The translations under genes were made by a program, and so were the position numbers. Below, piece after piece: positions 17,333-26,058 of a stretch of 64,000 bases of DNA. The notes under the pieces were generated by a model. That model saw only the letters and a program-made list of their open reading frames with translations, had not been told where the DNA came from and ran no database searches. Source of the DNA: an uncultured Duncaniella sp. (GTDB lineage: Bacteria > Bacteroidota > Bacteroidia > Bacteroidales > Muribaculaceae); the NCBI RefSeq assembly GCF_910578445.1, contig NZ_CAJTQC010000004.1:1-64000 (forward strand), in the 5' to 3' direction. Within the stretch, counting starts at the first letter, position 1, and every line of letters begins with the position of its first letter.

Positions 17333-17343
17333 AAAATACAATT

Positions 17344-18198
17344 ATGAAATATCTATTCTCCCTAATTTTTGGATTACTGTGGATTACTGGCACGGCACAG
17401 GAATCCTGCTCTCGGATTATCGATAAAGCTATCACTGTTGATACAGCCCGATACAAGGTTACATATTTGCTTAAATATAAATTCCACCCCGACCAAAGAG
17501 ATGCCTACAACGACACTCGAATAGTGCAGATAGGGAAACGCAGTGTCAAAGATTACAGCGACATAATCAACCACTTCGATTCGTTGGCAACCGAACAGGT
17601 CAGACGTGGTGCGGAATCGTATTCCAATGTGTCGGGCAATCCGTGGCCTTTGGAAATCATCAGACCCATTCGTGGAGAGAAAGCCGATTTGAAATACCGG
17701 CTGTCATTGTCCAGTTTTTTTGTTTATTCAGATTCTGTTCCGTCGATGGAATGGAATTTCAGCGATGAAAACACCGATTCAATTATGGGCTATGATTGTC
17801 GTAAGGCAACTGTTGAATTTGCCGGACGCATCTATACGGCATGGTTTACGCCTGAAATTCCTTTACCTTTCGGCCCTTACAAGTTCGGAGGTCTGCCGGG
17901 TCTGATTCTAAAAGTCGAAGATGCTGAACAACAGTTTGTATGGGAGGCTGTAGGATTTGAGCGTACAAACGCCCCTATAATGGAATATACATACCGTGAC
18001 GGCAACGACAAACGATGCACGGCAGCAGATGTTGAAAAGACACTTGTCCGATATTTCAAATCGCCGATAGGTTTTATGATTTCAGAAAGGGGCGGTGATA
18101 GCAGCAGAATTCGTATTGTCGGTAAAGATGGTAAAGTGATGAATAATGCTGATGCTTCCCAAATGTCAATTCCATATAAACCCCTTGAAATCAAATGA
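17344..18198 (+). CDS. GLPGLI family protein
   Basis: This 284-residue protein has a signal peptide (about 1-18) and the signature GLPGLI at residues 183-188 in FGGLPGLILKVED, preceded by YTAWFTPEIPLPFGPYKFGG, as in the whole family. The function of the family is unknown. It occurs repeatedly beside outer-membrane beta-barrel proteins of the preceding type, which suggests a periplasmic accessory. The stop codon overlaps the next start (ATGA), so translation is coupled. Confidence 0.9.
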   Translation: MKYLFSLIFGLLWITGTAQESCSRIIDKAITVDTARYKVTYLLKYKFHPDQRDAYNDTRIVQIGKRSVKDYSDIINHFDSLATEQVRRGAESYSNVSGNPWPLEIIRPIRGEKADLKYRLSLSSFFVYSDSVPSMEWNFSDENTDSIMGYDCRKATVEFAGRIYTAWFTPEIPLPFGPYKFGGLPGLILKVEDAEQQFVWEAVGFERTNAPIMEYTYRDGNDKRCTAADVEKTLVRYFKSPIGFMISERGGDSSRIRIVGKDGKVMNNADASQMSIPYKPLEIK

Positions 18199-19202
18199 AG
18201 ATATTACAGATAATAGGTCTCACCCTGTTCATGTCAGTATATGCCAGCGCACAGTCAACTACCGTAGCGGAAAAACTTGACATAATCGGAGAACCTTTAC
18301 CGGCTATAAGACACATAACAGACATGAAAATGTCAGGTGATACACTGCTTTTTGTCTTTGAATGTGAGGACGGATATGGCCAACGGCTTCTCCGTCGTGC
18401 AATTATCGACAGCGCCAACAACACAATCAAGATAAGCCCGGATATGGGCAAACGTGAAGACGGTTACTATGCTTCCTATATGCCTTATCCTTTTATCTCC
18501 GACAATGGCGCAATCCGCGTTATAAGTCAGGACGATTGCGAGATTTATGCCGTAGAGAACGATACATCATTCGTCAGGACACGGCAGTATCTGATGGACG
18601 GAAACAGCACAGTGCCGTTTCCTCTTTCACTATACGTTCAGGATGTATATATGACCAATCCTGACAAATACGTCTTTATCGGTCGTGAACCGAAGGGAGG
18701 CCGTCAATATGCCATGACCGCCGACCTTACTACATCAAAAATCGATACAATCAGACAAATCAACATATCACCTGAATTACAGGCATGGATGCCTAACGCC
18801 GGAGAAATGGTCTATTCTGACAAAAACAAAAGGCTCGCTTTTGCCTATAAACTACACCCTGTTATAGATATATTCGACACCGACGGCAAGACAATCAAAT
18901 CGGTAAAAATTGGAGAAGACACCTTCGACCCGAAAACTCTTGAAGAAGCCGACTTCGAGGCTATGAATAGTCTGCACACCGTGGATTTAACATATACCTC
19001 CGATTACATCTATGCGTTGCATTGGGGGTATGGATATTCCGATGCCGACAAAACCGCCCCAACAATCTACAAGATAGACTGGAACGGCAAAGTAATCGAC
19101 CGATATTTCAATGTGCCATATCCACTTTATCGTATTGCCGCTCTCAACGATTCAATGCTTATAAGCTGGGTTGGCAAAAATTTTGTACTGATTCCATTAT
19201 AA
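18195..19202 (+). CDS. Exported beta-propeller-like protein (BF3164/TolB-like)
   Basis: This 335-residue protein has a signal peptide (about 1-20, ending YASAQ; no lipobox Cys). The body is made of repeated beta strands with recurring aspartate turns and ends LNDSMLISWVGKNFVLIPL, which resembles the six-bladed TolB-like/BF3164 propeller group of Bacteroidota. Its 4-bp overlap with the GLPGLI gene shows they are co-expressed. Its role is unknown; a periplasmic binding or scaffold protein for the outer-membrane receptor is plausible. Confidence 0.65.
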   Translation: MKILQIIGLTLFMSVYASAQSTTVAEKLDIIGEPLPAIRHITDMKMSGDTLLFVFECEDGYGQRLLRRAIIDSANNTIKISPDMGKREDGYYASYMPYPFISDNGAIRVISQDDCEIYAVENDTSFVRTRQYLMDGNSTVPFPLSLYVQDVYMTNPDKYVFIGREPKGGRQYAMTADLTTSKIDTIRQINISPELQAWMPNAGEMVYSDKNKRLAFAYKLHPVIDIFDTDGKTIKSVKIGEDTFDPKTLEEADFEAMNSLHTVDLTYTSDYIYALHWGYGYSDADKTAPTIYKIDWNGKVIDRYFNVPYPLYRIAALNDSMLISWVGKNFVLIPL

Positions 19203-19215
19203 ACAGCCTCTAAAC

Positions 19216-20124
19216 TCAATTCTGTTCAATCAGTCGGCGGTATTCACTCGGGCTCTGTCCGACCACTCGCTTGAAAAGGCGGGTGAAATGAGCCGGATAC
19301 TCAAATCCGAGGTCATAGGCCACGATACTGACATCGTCGCTGCTGACCGACAGCCGATGTTTTGCCACGGAAATGACATGGCGGGTGATTATCTCCTTTG
19401 CAGTGAGACCGGTTTCTTTTTTGACGAGTTCTCCGAAATATCCCGGTGTCAGATTCGCAAGATCCGCAAAATAGCCCACAGTCGGAGTGCCGAGGCGCTT
19501 CGTGTCACCGTCGTAATATGATTTCAGCGCCTGCTCGAACTGAGCGACAACATCGGAGTTGACCTTATGGCGGGTGATGAACTGGCGGTCATAGAAACGG
19601 TGGAGATATTCGAGCAGCAACTGTATGTTTGCCGAGAGTAATGCCGCAGAATGATGGTCGACAGAGTGTTGCAACTCGCGGTCAATCTTGTGCAGGCAAT
19701 CAAGAAAGATTTCTTTTTCCTCCTCCGAAAGATGAAGCGACTCCATCTCTGAGAAATCAAAGAAACTGAACGATGAAATCTTTTCGGCAAGAGGTGTCCC
19801 GTAAATCAAATCGGGATGAAACATCAGGCCGACCACATCAGGAGTAACCTCTTCAACATCCATATCGACATCTATAACCTGACCCGGAGAAAAACTTACG
19901 ATTGTCCCTTCCTGATAGTCATATTGCTTACGGCCATACTTTATGGAACAGGCCACATTGTTTTTCAGAAACAAGGCATACACTCCATAATTAAGACGCA
20001 CATGATTTATATACTTATCCGCATTTTTCAAATCAATGACAGTGACAAGCGGATGACGCGTTGTCAGACCATAGAGTTTATTATAAGCATCGATTGAATC
20101 GAGATTGATTATATTCCTTTCCAT
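19216..20124 (-). CDS. AraC family transcriptional regulator
   Basis: This 302-residue protein has an N-terminal sensor region (about 1-180, with cupin-like strands such as YQEGTIVSFSPGQVID) and a C-terminal AraC DNA-binding domain with two helix-turn-helix units. The second unit has the signature VSIVAYDLGFEYPAHFTRLFKRVVGQSPSEYR. It is divergent from the alcohol dehydrogenase at 20294 across 169 bp that hold two palindromes, so it probably controls that gene. It is convergent with the preceding operon. Confidence 0.92.
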   Translation of the reverse strand: MERNIINLDSIDAYNKLYGLTTRHPLVTVIDLKNADKYINHVRLNYGVYALFLKNNVACSIKYGRKQYDYQEGTIVSFSPGQVIDVDMDVEEVTPDVVGLMFHPDLIYGTPLAEKISSFSFFDFSEMESLHLSEEEKEIFLDCLHKIDRELQHSVDHHSAALLSANIQLLLEYLHRFYDRQFITRHKVNSDVVAQFEQALKSYYDGDTKRLGTPTVGYFADLANLTPGYFGELVKKETGLTAKEIITRHVISVAKHRLSVSSDDVSIVAYDLGFEYPAHFTRLFKRVVGQSPSEYRRLIEQN

Positions 20125-20222
20125 ATTGCGAATTTACAGCTTATTTTTCAATAAATTATCATCCGGCCGAATAAAGGTAAAAATATCAGGAATAGTGTAA
20201 AGCCATCGTAAATACAACAACC

Positions 20223-20266
20223 TGTAGGGCTACACTTGTCACGGATAATGCTTACCTTTGTAAGCA
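20223..20266 (+). promoter_or_regulatory. Promoter with two operator palindromes (dehydrogenase)
   Basis: The -7 element TACCTTTG (20253-20260) lies inside the dyad TGCTTAC-CTTT-GTAAGCA (20249-20266). A second dyad, TGTAG-GG-CTACA (20223-20234), covers the -33 region. Binding at either would block or alter polymerase access. The predicted start is about 20267, giving a leader of about 27 nt before the ATG at 20294. Confidence 0.55.
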
Positions 20267-20293
20267 CGACACAATAAATCCGTAAATACACCA

Positions 20294-21331
20294 ATGAAAG
20301 CCTATACCTACACAAGCCAAGGCCGCTTCGAACTGACCTACAAACCGAAGCCACAGATAGCCTCACCGAAAGACGCGATAGTCCGCGTCACCCTTTCGAG
20401 CATCTGTTCGTCAGACCTGCATATCAGACACGGCAGCGTTCCGCGTGCGGTCAAAGGCATAACTGTCGGACATGAAATGGTCGGCATTGTCGAGGCCACC
20501 GGCAGTGAAGTAACATCCGTCAAATCCGGCGACAGAGTGACGGTCAATGTCGAGACCTACTGCGGTGAATGTTTTTTCTGTAAAAACGGTTTTGTCAACA
20601 ACTGCACCGACCCTGACGGCGGCTGGGCTCTCGGATGCAGGATTGACGGCGGCCAGACATCACATGTTCGCGTACCTCATGCCGACTGCGGACTCAACAG
20701 GATTCCTGACAATGTGACCGACGAACAGGCTCTGTTTGTCGGCGACATTCTCGCCACAGGCTACTGGGCTGCAAAGATTTCGGAAATATCGGCCGATGAC
20801 ACCGTGCTCATAATCGGAGCCGGTCCGACAGGCCTTTGCACCCTCCAGTGTGTGCTTCTCCACCATCCTGCCAACATTATCGTATGTGAAATCGACGAGA
20901 CACGACGCGATTTCGTCAGACAACACTACCCGCAGGTCACAGTCTCCACACCCGCCGAATGCCTGAAGACAGTGAGAACGCTCAGCCTGCACGGAGGCGC
21001 AGACAGGGTGATTGAAGTAGCCGGGACTGACGAGACATTCCGCATGGCATGGGAATGCGCACGCCCCAACGCCATAGTCACCGTCGTCGCGCTCTACGAC
21101 CGTCCGCAGGTGCTGCCACTTCCCGAAATGTATGGGAAAAACCTCACTTTCAAGACAGGAGGTGTCGACGGCTGTGACTGCGAAGAAATCCTACGCCTGA
21201 TTGCCGAAGGCCATATCGACACAACGGCGATGATAACCCACCGCTATCCCCTCAGCAGGATTGAATCGGCCTACCGGATTTTCGAAAACAAGCTTGACGG
21301 TGTGATAAAAATAGCCATCTACCCCGATTGA
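20294..21331 (+). CDS. Zinc-dependent alcohol dehydrogenase (MDR family)
   Basis: This 345-residue enzyme has both zinc sites of the medium-chain dehydrogenase family: catalytic C38 with H60-E61 (GHEMVG), and structural C90, C93, C96 and C104. The nucleotide-binding fold is at about 165-200 (VLIIGAGPTGLC). It would oxidise an alcohol or reduce an aldehyde with NAD(P). The substrate is not readable. Its neighbour is a divergent AraC regulator, suggesting induction by substrate. Confidence 0.9.
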   Translation: MKAYTYTSQGRFELTYKPKPQIASPKDAIVRVTLSSICSSDLHIRHGSVPRAVKGITVGHEMVGIVEATGSEVTSVKSGDRVTVNVETYCGECFFCKNGFVNNCTDPDGGWALGCRIDGGQTSHVRVPHADCGLNRIPDNVTDEQALFVGDILATGYWAAKISEISADDTVLIIGAGPTGLCTLQCVLLHHPANIIVCEIDETRRDFVRQHYPQVTVSTPAECLKTVRTLSLHGGADRVIEVAGTDETFRMAWECARPNAIVTVVALYDRPQVLPLPEMYGKNLTFKTGGVDGCDCEEILRLIAEGHIDTTAMITHRYPLSRIESAYRIFENKLDGVIKIAIYPD

Positions 21332-21395
21332 ACCATTCTTGCGCTCTGCACATTGTTAAATATATATAACAATTATCAACATCACAGACAATCAC

Positions 21396-22076
21396 ATGAG
21401 CCGATATAAACTATTAGTGGTCGATGACGAGGACACACTTTGCGAGGCACTCAGATTCAATCTTGAAATCGAAGGCTATGATGTCGACGTGGCCCACAGT
21501 GCCGAAGAAGCGCTGAAACTGAATCTTGAAAACTATTCCCTTATTCTACTCGACGTAATGATGGGTGAAATCAGCGGTTTCAGGATGGCACAGATGATGA
21601 GAGCCAATCCTAAGACTGCCGATGTCCCTATAATCTTTCTTACGGCAAAGGATAATGACGACGATATGATAGCCGGACTGAAACTCGGCGGCGATGACTA
21701 CATCACGAAGCCTTATTCAATCCGCAACGTCCTTGCACGGATAGAAACCGTGTTGCGTCGTGCGAAAACCCGCACCCCGAACCACGAAATACTGAAATTT
21801 CAAGGCATCGCCATCGACATTAACTCCAAACGTCTCGAAATCGACGGAAATGAAATCAAGATTCCGAAAAAGGAGCTTGAAATACTCCAGTTGTTCATCT
21901 CCAACCGCAACAGGGTCTTCTCGCGCGAAGAAATCCTCAACACCGTGTGGCGCAACGAAGCTGTAGTAGTTGACAGGACTGTGGACGTCCATATCACACG
22001 ACTGCGCAAACGTCTGGGCGAATACGGCCATCATATAATAACCCGCTCAGGCTACGGATATGGTTTCAGCGAATAG
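21396..22076 (+). CDS. OmpR/PhoB-type response regulator
   Basis: This 226-residue protein has a receiver domain with acidic D10-D11, phospho-acceptor D53 (LLDVMMG) and the conserved lysine in ITKPYS. A winged helix follows (about 130-226; RTVDVHITRLRKRLG and SGYGYGFSE). It overlaps the kinase gene by 17 bp. A phosphate transporter is encoded convergently just downstream, so a PhoB-like role is a reasonable guess, but the two-component pair alone does not prove it. Confidence 0.9.
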   Translation: MSRYKLLVVDDEDTLCEALRFNLEIEGYDVDVAHSAEEALKLNLENYSLILLDVMMGEISGFRMAQMMRANPKTADVPIIFLTAKDNDDDMIAGLKLGGDDYITKPYSIRNVLARIETVLRRAKTRTPNHEILKFQGIAIDINSKRLEIDGNEIKIPKKELEILQLFISNRNRVFSREEILNTVWRNEAVVVDRTVDVHITRLRKRLGEYGHHIITRSGYGYGFSE

Positions 22077-23496
22077 AACACTCCGTTACAGCCAGAAACT
22101 TTTCCTGCTGCTCGTTCTCTTCGCATGGGCGCTTCTGGCATGCTTCCTCACATTCCAGTACGAAAGGGAAAAATCATTTAAAGTCATTCAGCTCAATTCA
22201 TCGCTACAGCTGTTCAACGCCAAAATGGCTGAAGCGATAAAGGATGGCATCACGCCCGAAGAATTTCTTGCCGGGACGAAACTTCCGTTTGACAGTCTGC
22301 GCGTATCAGTCATCAGTCCTGATGGCAATGTATCATTTGACAACACCGTCACCACCCTGCCACATACCAGCCACCTGACACGCAGTGAAATCTCCAAGGC
22401 TCTGAAGACCGGAAGCGGCTACACCCTCCGGCGGCATTCGGAATCGACCGACAGGACATATTTCTACTCGGCCATGTATGACGGGCACACTATCGTGCGC
22501 TCAGCCATCCCCTACACATCAATCTCCATCTCGGAACTTCTCAAAGCCGACAAGGGATTCATCTATTTCATGTGTGTGGTCACACTGATTCTCATCGTCG
22601 TAGCATATTTTGCAACAAGAAAACTCGGCACAAACATCACACGCCTGAATAATTTTGCAAAAAAAGCCGAACGCGGCGAACGCATCTATGCCGACGAGTC
22701 ATTCCCCGACGACGAACTCGGCGAGATTTCAAGCCACATTGTCATGCTCTATGCCAAGCTTCAGGAAGCAAACGCCGAGTGCGACCGCCAGCATCTTCTG
22801 GTTTTGAAAGAAGAGAAAGAAAAAATACGCATCAAAAAACAGCTTACTAACAACATAAACCACGAACTCAAAACCCCGATAGCCTCCATACAAGTATGTC
22901 TTGAAACCATTGACTCACACCCCGACATGGAGCTGTCGAAACGCAAAGAATTCATCAGTCGGGCACTCGACAATTGCAGCAGACTCAGAAGTCTGCTGAC
23001 TGATGTCGCAACCATCACCCGGATGGAGGACGGCTTCAACCACATCGAAAAATCGTCCGTCAATCTCTCGGCAATAATCCTCGAATGTTTCGACGACGCA
23101 CGCCACAAAGCTCCGGCCATTGATTTCAACGTCGACATTCCTGACAATATGGTCATCAATGGAAACCCTGACATACTTAAATCAATCTTCTCAAATCTGC
23201 TTGACAATGCAATAGCCTACAGCGGATGCAATCAGGTCAGACTGAGTATGACCTCCGACACAACGACTGACTACTCATTCTCCTTTACCGACAATGGTTC
23301 GGGAGTTGAAAGCAAACATCTGCCCCATCTGTTCGAACGGTTCTACAGAATTGACAAAGGACGTTCACGCTCGGCCGGTGGCACAGGTCTCGGACTTGCG
23401 ATTGTCAAAAACGCAGTCATTTTCCATGACGGCCACATCAGCGTCCGCAACCGCCACAGCGGTGGACTTGAATTTGACTTCACTCTATCGAAATAA
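22060..23496 (+). CDS. Sensor histidine kinase (PhoR-like)
   Basis: This 478-residue kinase has a first helix (about 12-33), a periplasmic sensor region of about 130 residues, and a second helix (about 167-186). A linker follows, then the phospho-acceptor H268 in NNINHELKTPIAS and an ATPase domain with LLDNAIAY, DNGSGVE and GGTGLGLAIV. Its start lies inside the end of the regulator gene, out of frame with it, so the two are translationally coupled. The signal is unknown; phosphate is possible given the neighbour. Confidence 0.9.
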   Translation: MVSANRTLRYSQKLFLLLVLFAWALLACFLTFQYEREKSFKVIQLNSSLQLFNAKMAEAIKDGITPEEFLAGTKLPFDSLRVSVISPDGNVSFDNTVTTLPHTSHLTRSEISKALKTGSGYTLRRHSESTDRTYFYSAMYDGHTIVRSAIPYTSISISELLKADKGFIYFMCVVTLILIVVAYFATRKLGTNITRLNNFAKKAERGERIYADESFPDDELGEISSHIVMLYAKLQEANAECDRQHLLVLKEEKEKIRIKKQLTNNINHELKTPIASIQVCLETIDSHPDMELSKRKEFISRALDNCSRLRSLLTDVATITRMEDGFNHIEKSSVNLSAIILECFDDARHKAPAIDFNVDIPDNMVINGNPDILKSIFSNLLDNAIAYSGCNQVRLSMTSDTTTDYSFSFTDNGSGVESKHLPHLFERFYRIDKGRSRSAGGTGLGLAIVKNAVIFHDGHISVRNRHSGGLEFDFTLSK

Positions 23497-23500
23497 ACGC

Positions 23501-23540
23501 ACACCGTCCGCTGCCGGGTTATAGAGGCAGCGGACGGTGT
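23501..23540. terminator. Bidirectional terminator hairpin
   Basis: Perfect 15-bp GC-rich arms (23501-23515 and 23526-23540) surround a 10-nt loop. They lie exactly between the convergent kinase and phosphate transporter genes. There is no long T run, but the symmetric position suits termination from both sides. Confidence 0.75.
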
Positions 23541-23556
23541 AGACGGTCAGAGTGAC

Positions 23557-25812
23557 CTATCGTGTTCTTGGCGGAAGATTGAGTTTCATGGAAGCCCTGA
23601 GCAGCTTTCGCATGTTAGAGACAAGTTCCTGCGTCTCATTCAGAAGATTGACGTAGACATACATTACGGTCAGACTCCGTGTGTCGCCTTCACGGAAATG
23701 GTCATACGTACTGCGCGACAGTTCCGATATATGGTCCTTCACACGGTCACATTCCTTTCGCAGAGCGATGGTGCGGTTCACATCGGGTTGTTCAATCAAC
23801 ACCACAGATTCGTCGAATATAGCATCGACACGTTCCCTCAGAGGTGTCAGGTCGGCCACGAACTTTGCCGGAAGCAGGGGAAAGTTATTATTGACATGCT
23901 CAAGACACATCTCGTTGATTCGACGCAAGTTATAGAGGATGGCCATACAGCAGTTGTTAGACAGATGAAACCATGCACTCTTTTCTATGGCCACATCGGG
24001 CGACGCTTTGCGAAGACACAGAGTCTCTTTACGGCGTGCGCTCTTCAACACATCTTTTTCTTTCGTCAATGACTTCTCAAGCCTATTGAGAGTCTTTGCC
24101 TCATCACCGGTAAATCCCGATGTCACCTTGTCATAGGAATCTTTGGCGAAATGCAGGAATTCACTCTGCTGACGGGCAAGATACTCTTTAAGCAATCCCC
24201 AGACATAGGACGAATCGTCGGTCTTGAGCATTGTCTGAAACAATACGTCGTCGGCTGAATCCTCCTTCTTGCGCTTCGCCACAATATTGCTTCTCACGAG
24301 CAATACGAGGGCAGCTATGGCCACGATGACCATGACCGGTGTGCCACCGAAGTGCATAAGCGTCACGATGATTCCGGCCGCAATAAACGCGACACCCGCA
24401 GTGATAAACCAGCCGCCGATTACCGAAATGACACCTGTGATTCTGAAGACAGCACTTTCGCGACCCCACGCACGGTCGGCAAGCGACGTGCCCATAGCCA
24501 CCATAAATGAGACATATGTGGTTGACAGCGGGAGCTTGAGCGATGTGCCGACTGCGATGAGAGCTCCTGCAAGCACAAGGTTCACCGATCCGCGCACGAG
24601 GTCAAACGCCGCACCGTTTTCCATAATCGCTTCCGACGTGTTGAACCGTCGGCCTATCCATTGCCGCACTCCCTGTGGAATATACTCTTTGATCCACGAC
24701 ACGAACCCGATGGTCCAGCGGACAAGATTGCGCGACAGTCTTGATGAGCCGAACATCTCGTCGCCAGCGTCCTGCCGGGTAAGATTGACCGAAGTTTCCA
24801 CCACCTTACGCGCTTTCTTGGATGTTGCAAGCGAAACGACCATCACCACTCCAGCGCCAAGCAGAAAATAGACCGGAGTATTGGCCGAACCGTTGAGCGA
24901 ATTCATCATGAACGAACCCGGGTCGCCTGTCCCGTTGGCAATATAGTCGTTATAGGCCGACAAACCCGACAAGGGTACACCGATAAAGTTGACAAGGTCA
25001 TTGCCGGCAAAAGCCATTGCCAGAGAGAACGTACCCATAAGAACCACGACCTTGAAAACATTGATCTTAAGCATGTGAAGAATCTGCATCACCACCGTGA
25101 AAAACACGAAACATCCTCCTATAATAAGCATCGTGTTATCGTTGATCCATGACTTAAGTTCCGGAGTCATGAACGCAAGATCCTTGATACCTTTTATGAG
25201 AAGGAAATAGATGATTGCAGTAGATGCGATTCCTCCGAAAATACCGATTTTCCATTTCAGACGGCTACGGTAGTTGAAGGTGAATATCGCACGTGACAGC
25301 CATTGGACTACCATACCGAAAATAAAGGCCACTGCAACAGACAGGAATATACCGAGAATCACCGAAATAGCCTTTTCAGTATTCAGAAGGTCTCCCAAGC
25401 TCAGGTCGCCGGAATCTCCGGCCATTTTCAACAGCGATATGGCAAAGGCCGCACCAAGAAGCTCAAACACCATCGACACTGTGGTCGAAGTCGGCATGCC
25501 GAGAGTGTTGAAAATATCAAGCAGGATTATATCCGTGACCATAACAGCCATGAATATACATATCACATCATAAAACGTAAAATGCTCAGGTCTGAAAATA
25601 CCGTGGCGTGCTATATCCATCATGCCGTTGCTCATTGAAGCACCGACAAAGACCCCCACGGCAGCCACGGTGATGACTACTTTAAAAGTCGCGGCCCGCG
25701 AACCTATCGCTGAATTAAGGAAATTGACCGCATCGTTGCTCACACCGACCGAAAGGTCGAAAACAGCGAGCAGAAACAGGAATATTACAATTCCGAGAAA
25801 CACTATATCCAT
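23557..25812 (-). CDS. Inorganic phosphate transporter, PiT with PhoU-like tail
   Basis: This 751-residue protein is larger than a classical PiT carrier of about 420-500 residues. Its N-terminal part has many membrane helices and the PiT duplicated signature (VGVSNDAVNFLNSAIGSRAA near residue 23, and FAGNDLVNFIGVPLSG near 270). From about residue 540 it is soluble and helical (RLEKSLTKEKDVLKSARR and RVDAIFDESVVLIEQ), like PhoU/DUF47 regulators. Such fusions are known in Bacteroidota and presumably let the tail gate the channel. A candidate -7 element with one mismatch (TACCTTCG on the minus strand, 25876-25883) lies upstream. It is convergent with a PhoB/PhoR-like pair. Confidence 0.92.
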   Translation of the reverse strand: MDIVFLGIVIFLFLLAVFDLSVGVSNDAVNFLNSAIGSRAATFKVVITVAAVGVFVGASMSNGMMDIARHGIFRPEHFTFYDVICIFMAVMVTDIILLDIFNTLGMPTSTTVSMVFELLGAAFAISLLKMAGDSGDLSLGDLLNTEKAISVILGIFLSVAVAFIFGMVVQWLSRAIFTFNYRSRLKWKIGIFGGIASTAIIYFLLIKGIKDLAFMTPELKSWINDNTMLIIGGCFVFFTVVMQILHMLKINVFKVVVLMGTFSLAMAFAGNDLVNFIGVPLSGLSAYNDYIANGTGDPGSFMMNSLNGSANTPVYFLLGAGVVMVVSLATSKKARKVVETSVNLTRQDAGDEMFGSSRLSRNLVRWTIGFVSWIKEYIPQGVRQWIGRRFNTSEAIMENGAAFDLVRGSVNLVLAGALIAVGTSLKLPLSTTYVSFMVAMGTSLADRAWGRESAVFRITGVISVIGGWFITAGVAFIAAGIIVTLMHFGGTPVMVIVAIAALVLLVRSNIVAKRKKEDSADDVLFQTMLKTDDSSYVWGLLKEYLARQQSEFLHFAKDSYDKVTSGFTGDEAKTLNRLEKSLTKEKDVLKSARRKETLCLRKASPDVAIEKSAWFHLSNNCCMAILYNLRRINEMCLEHVNNNFPLLPAKFVADLTPLRERVDAIFDESVVLIEQPDVNRTIALRKECDRVKDHISELSRSTYDHFREGDTRSLTVMYVYVNLLNETQELVSNMRKLLRASMKLNLPPRTR

Positions 25813-26011
25813 CTGATAAATGTCTGTTAAATGAAATACCTATTAGAAATAATATCTATCTGTTTATTTTCAATGCGAAGGTAGGAATGAGATGTTAACA
25901 AAATATTAAATCCGGGTTAACTGTCGGTTAAGCCGATATATCTATCAATCTTTTTCATACATATAAGTCTCATTTGTCATCCCTATGGTGGTTTTTAACG
26001 GCCTTTTTTAC

Positions 26012-26019
26012 TAATTTTG
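26012..26019 (+). promoter_or_regulatory. -7 element of the glycosidase operon
   Basis: TAATTTTG matches the Bacteroidota -7 consensus. The predicted start is about 26026, giving a leader of roughly 33 nt before the ATG at 26059. No good -33 motif is seen. Confidence 0.5.
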
Positions 26020-26058
26020 TGGATATTCACAAGCAGTCGCAACCCCTGATAATAAACC

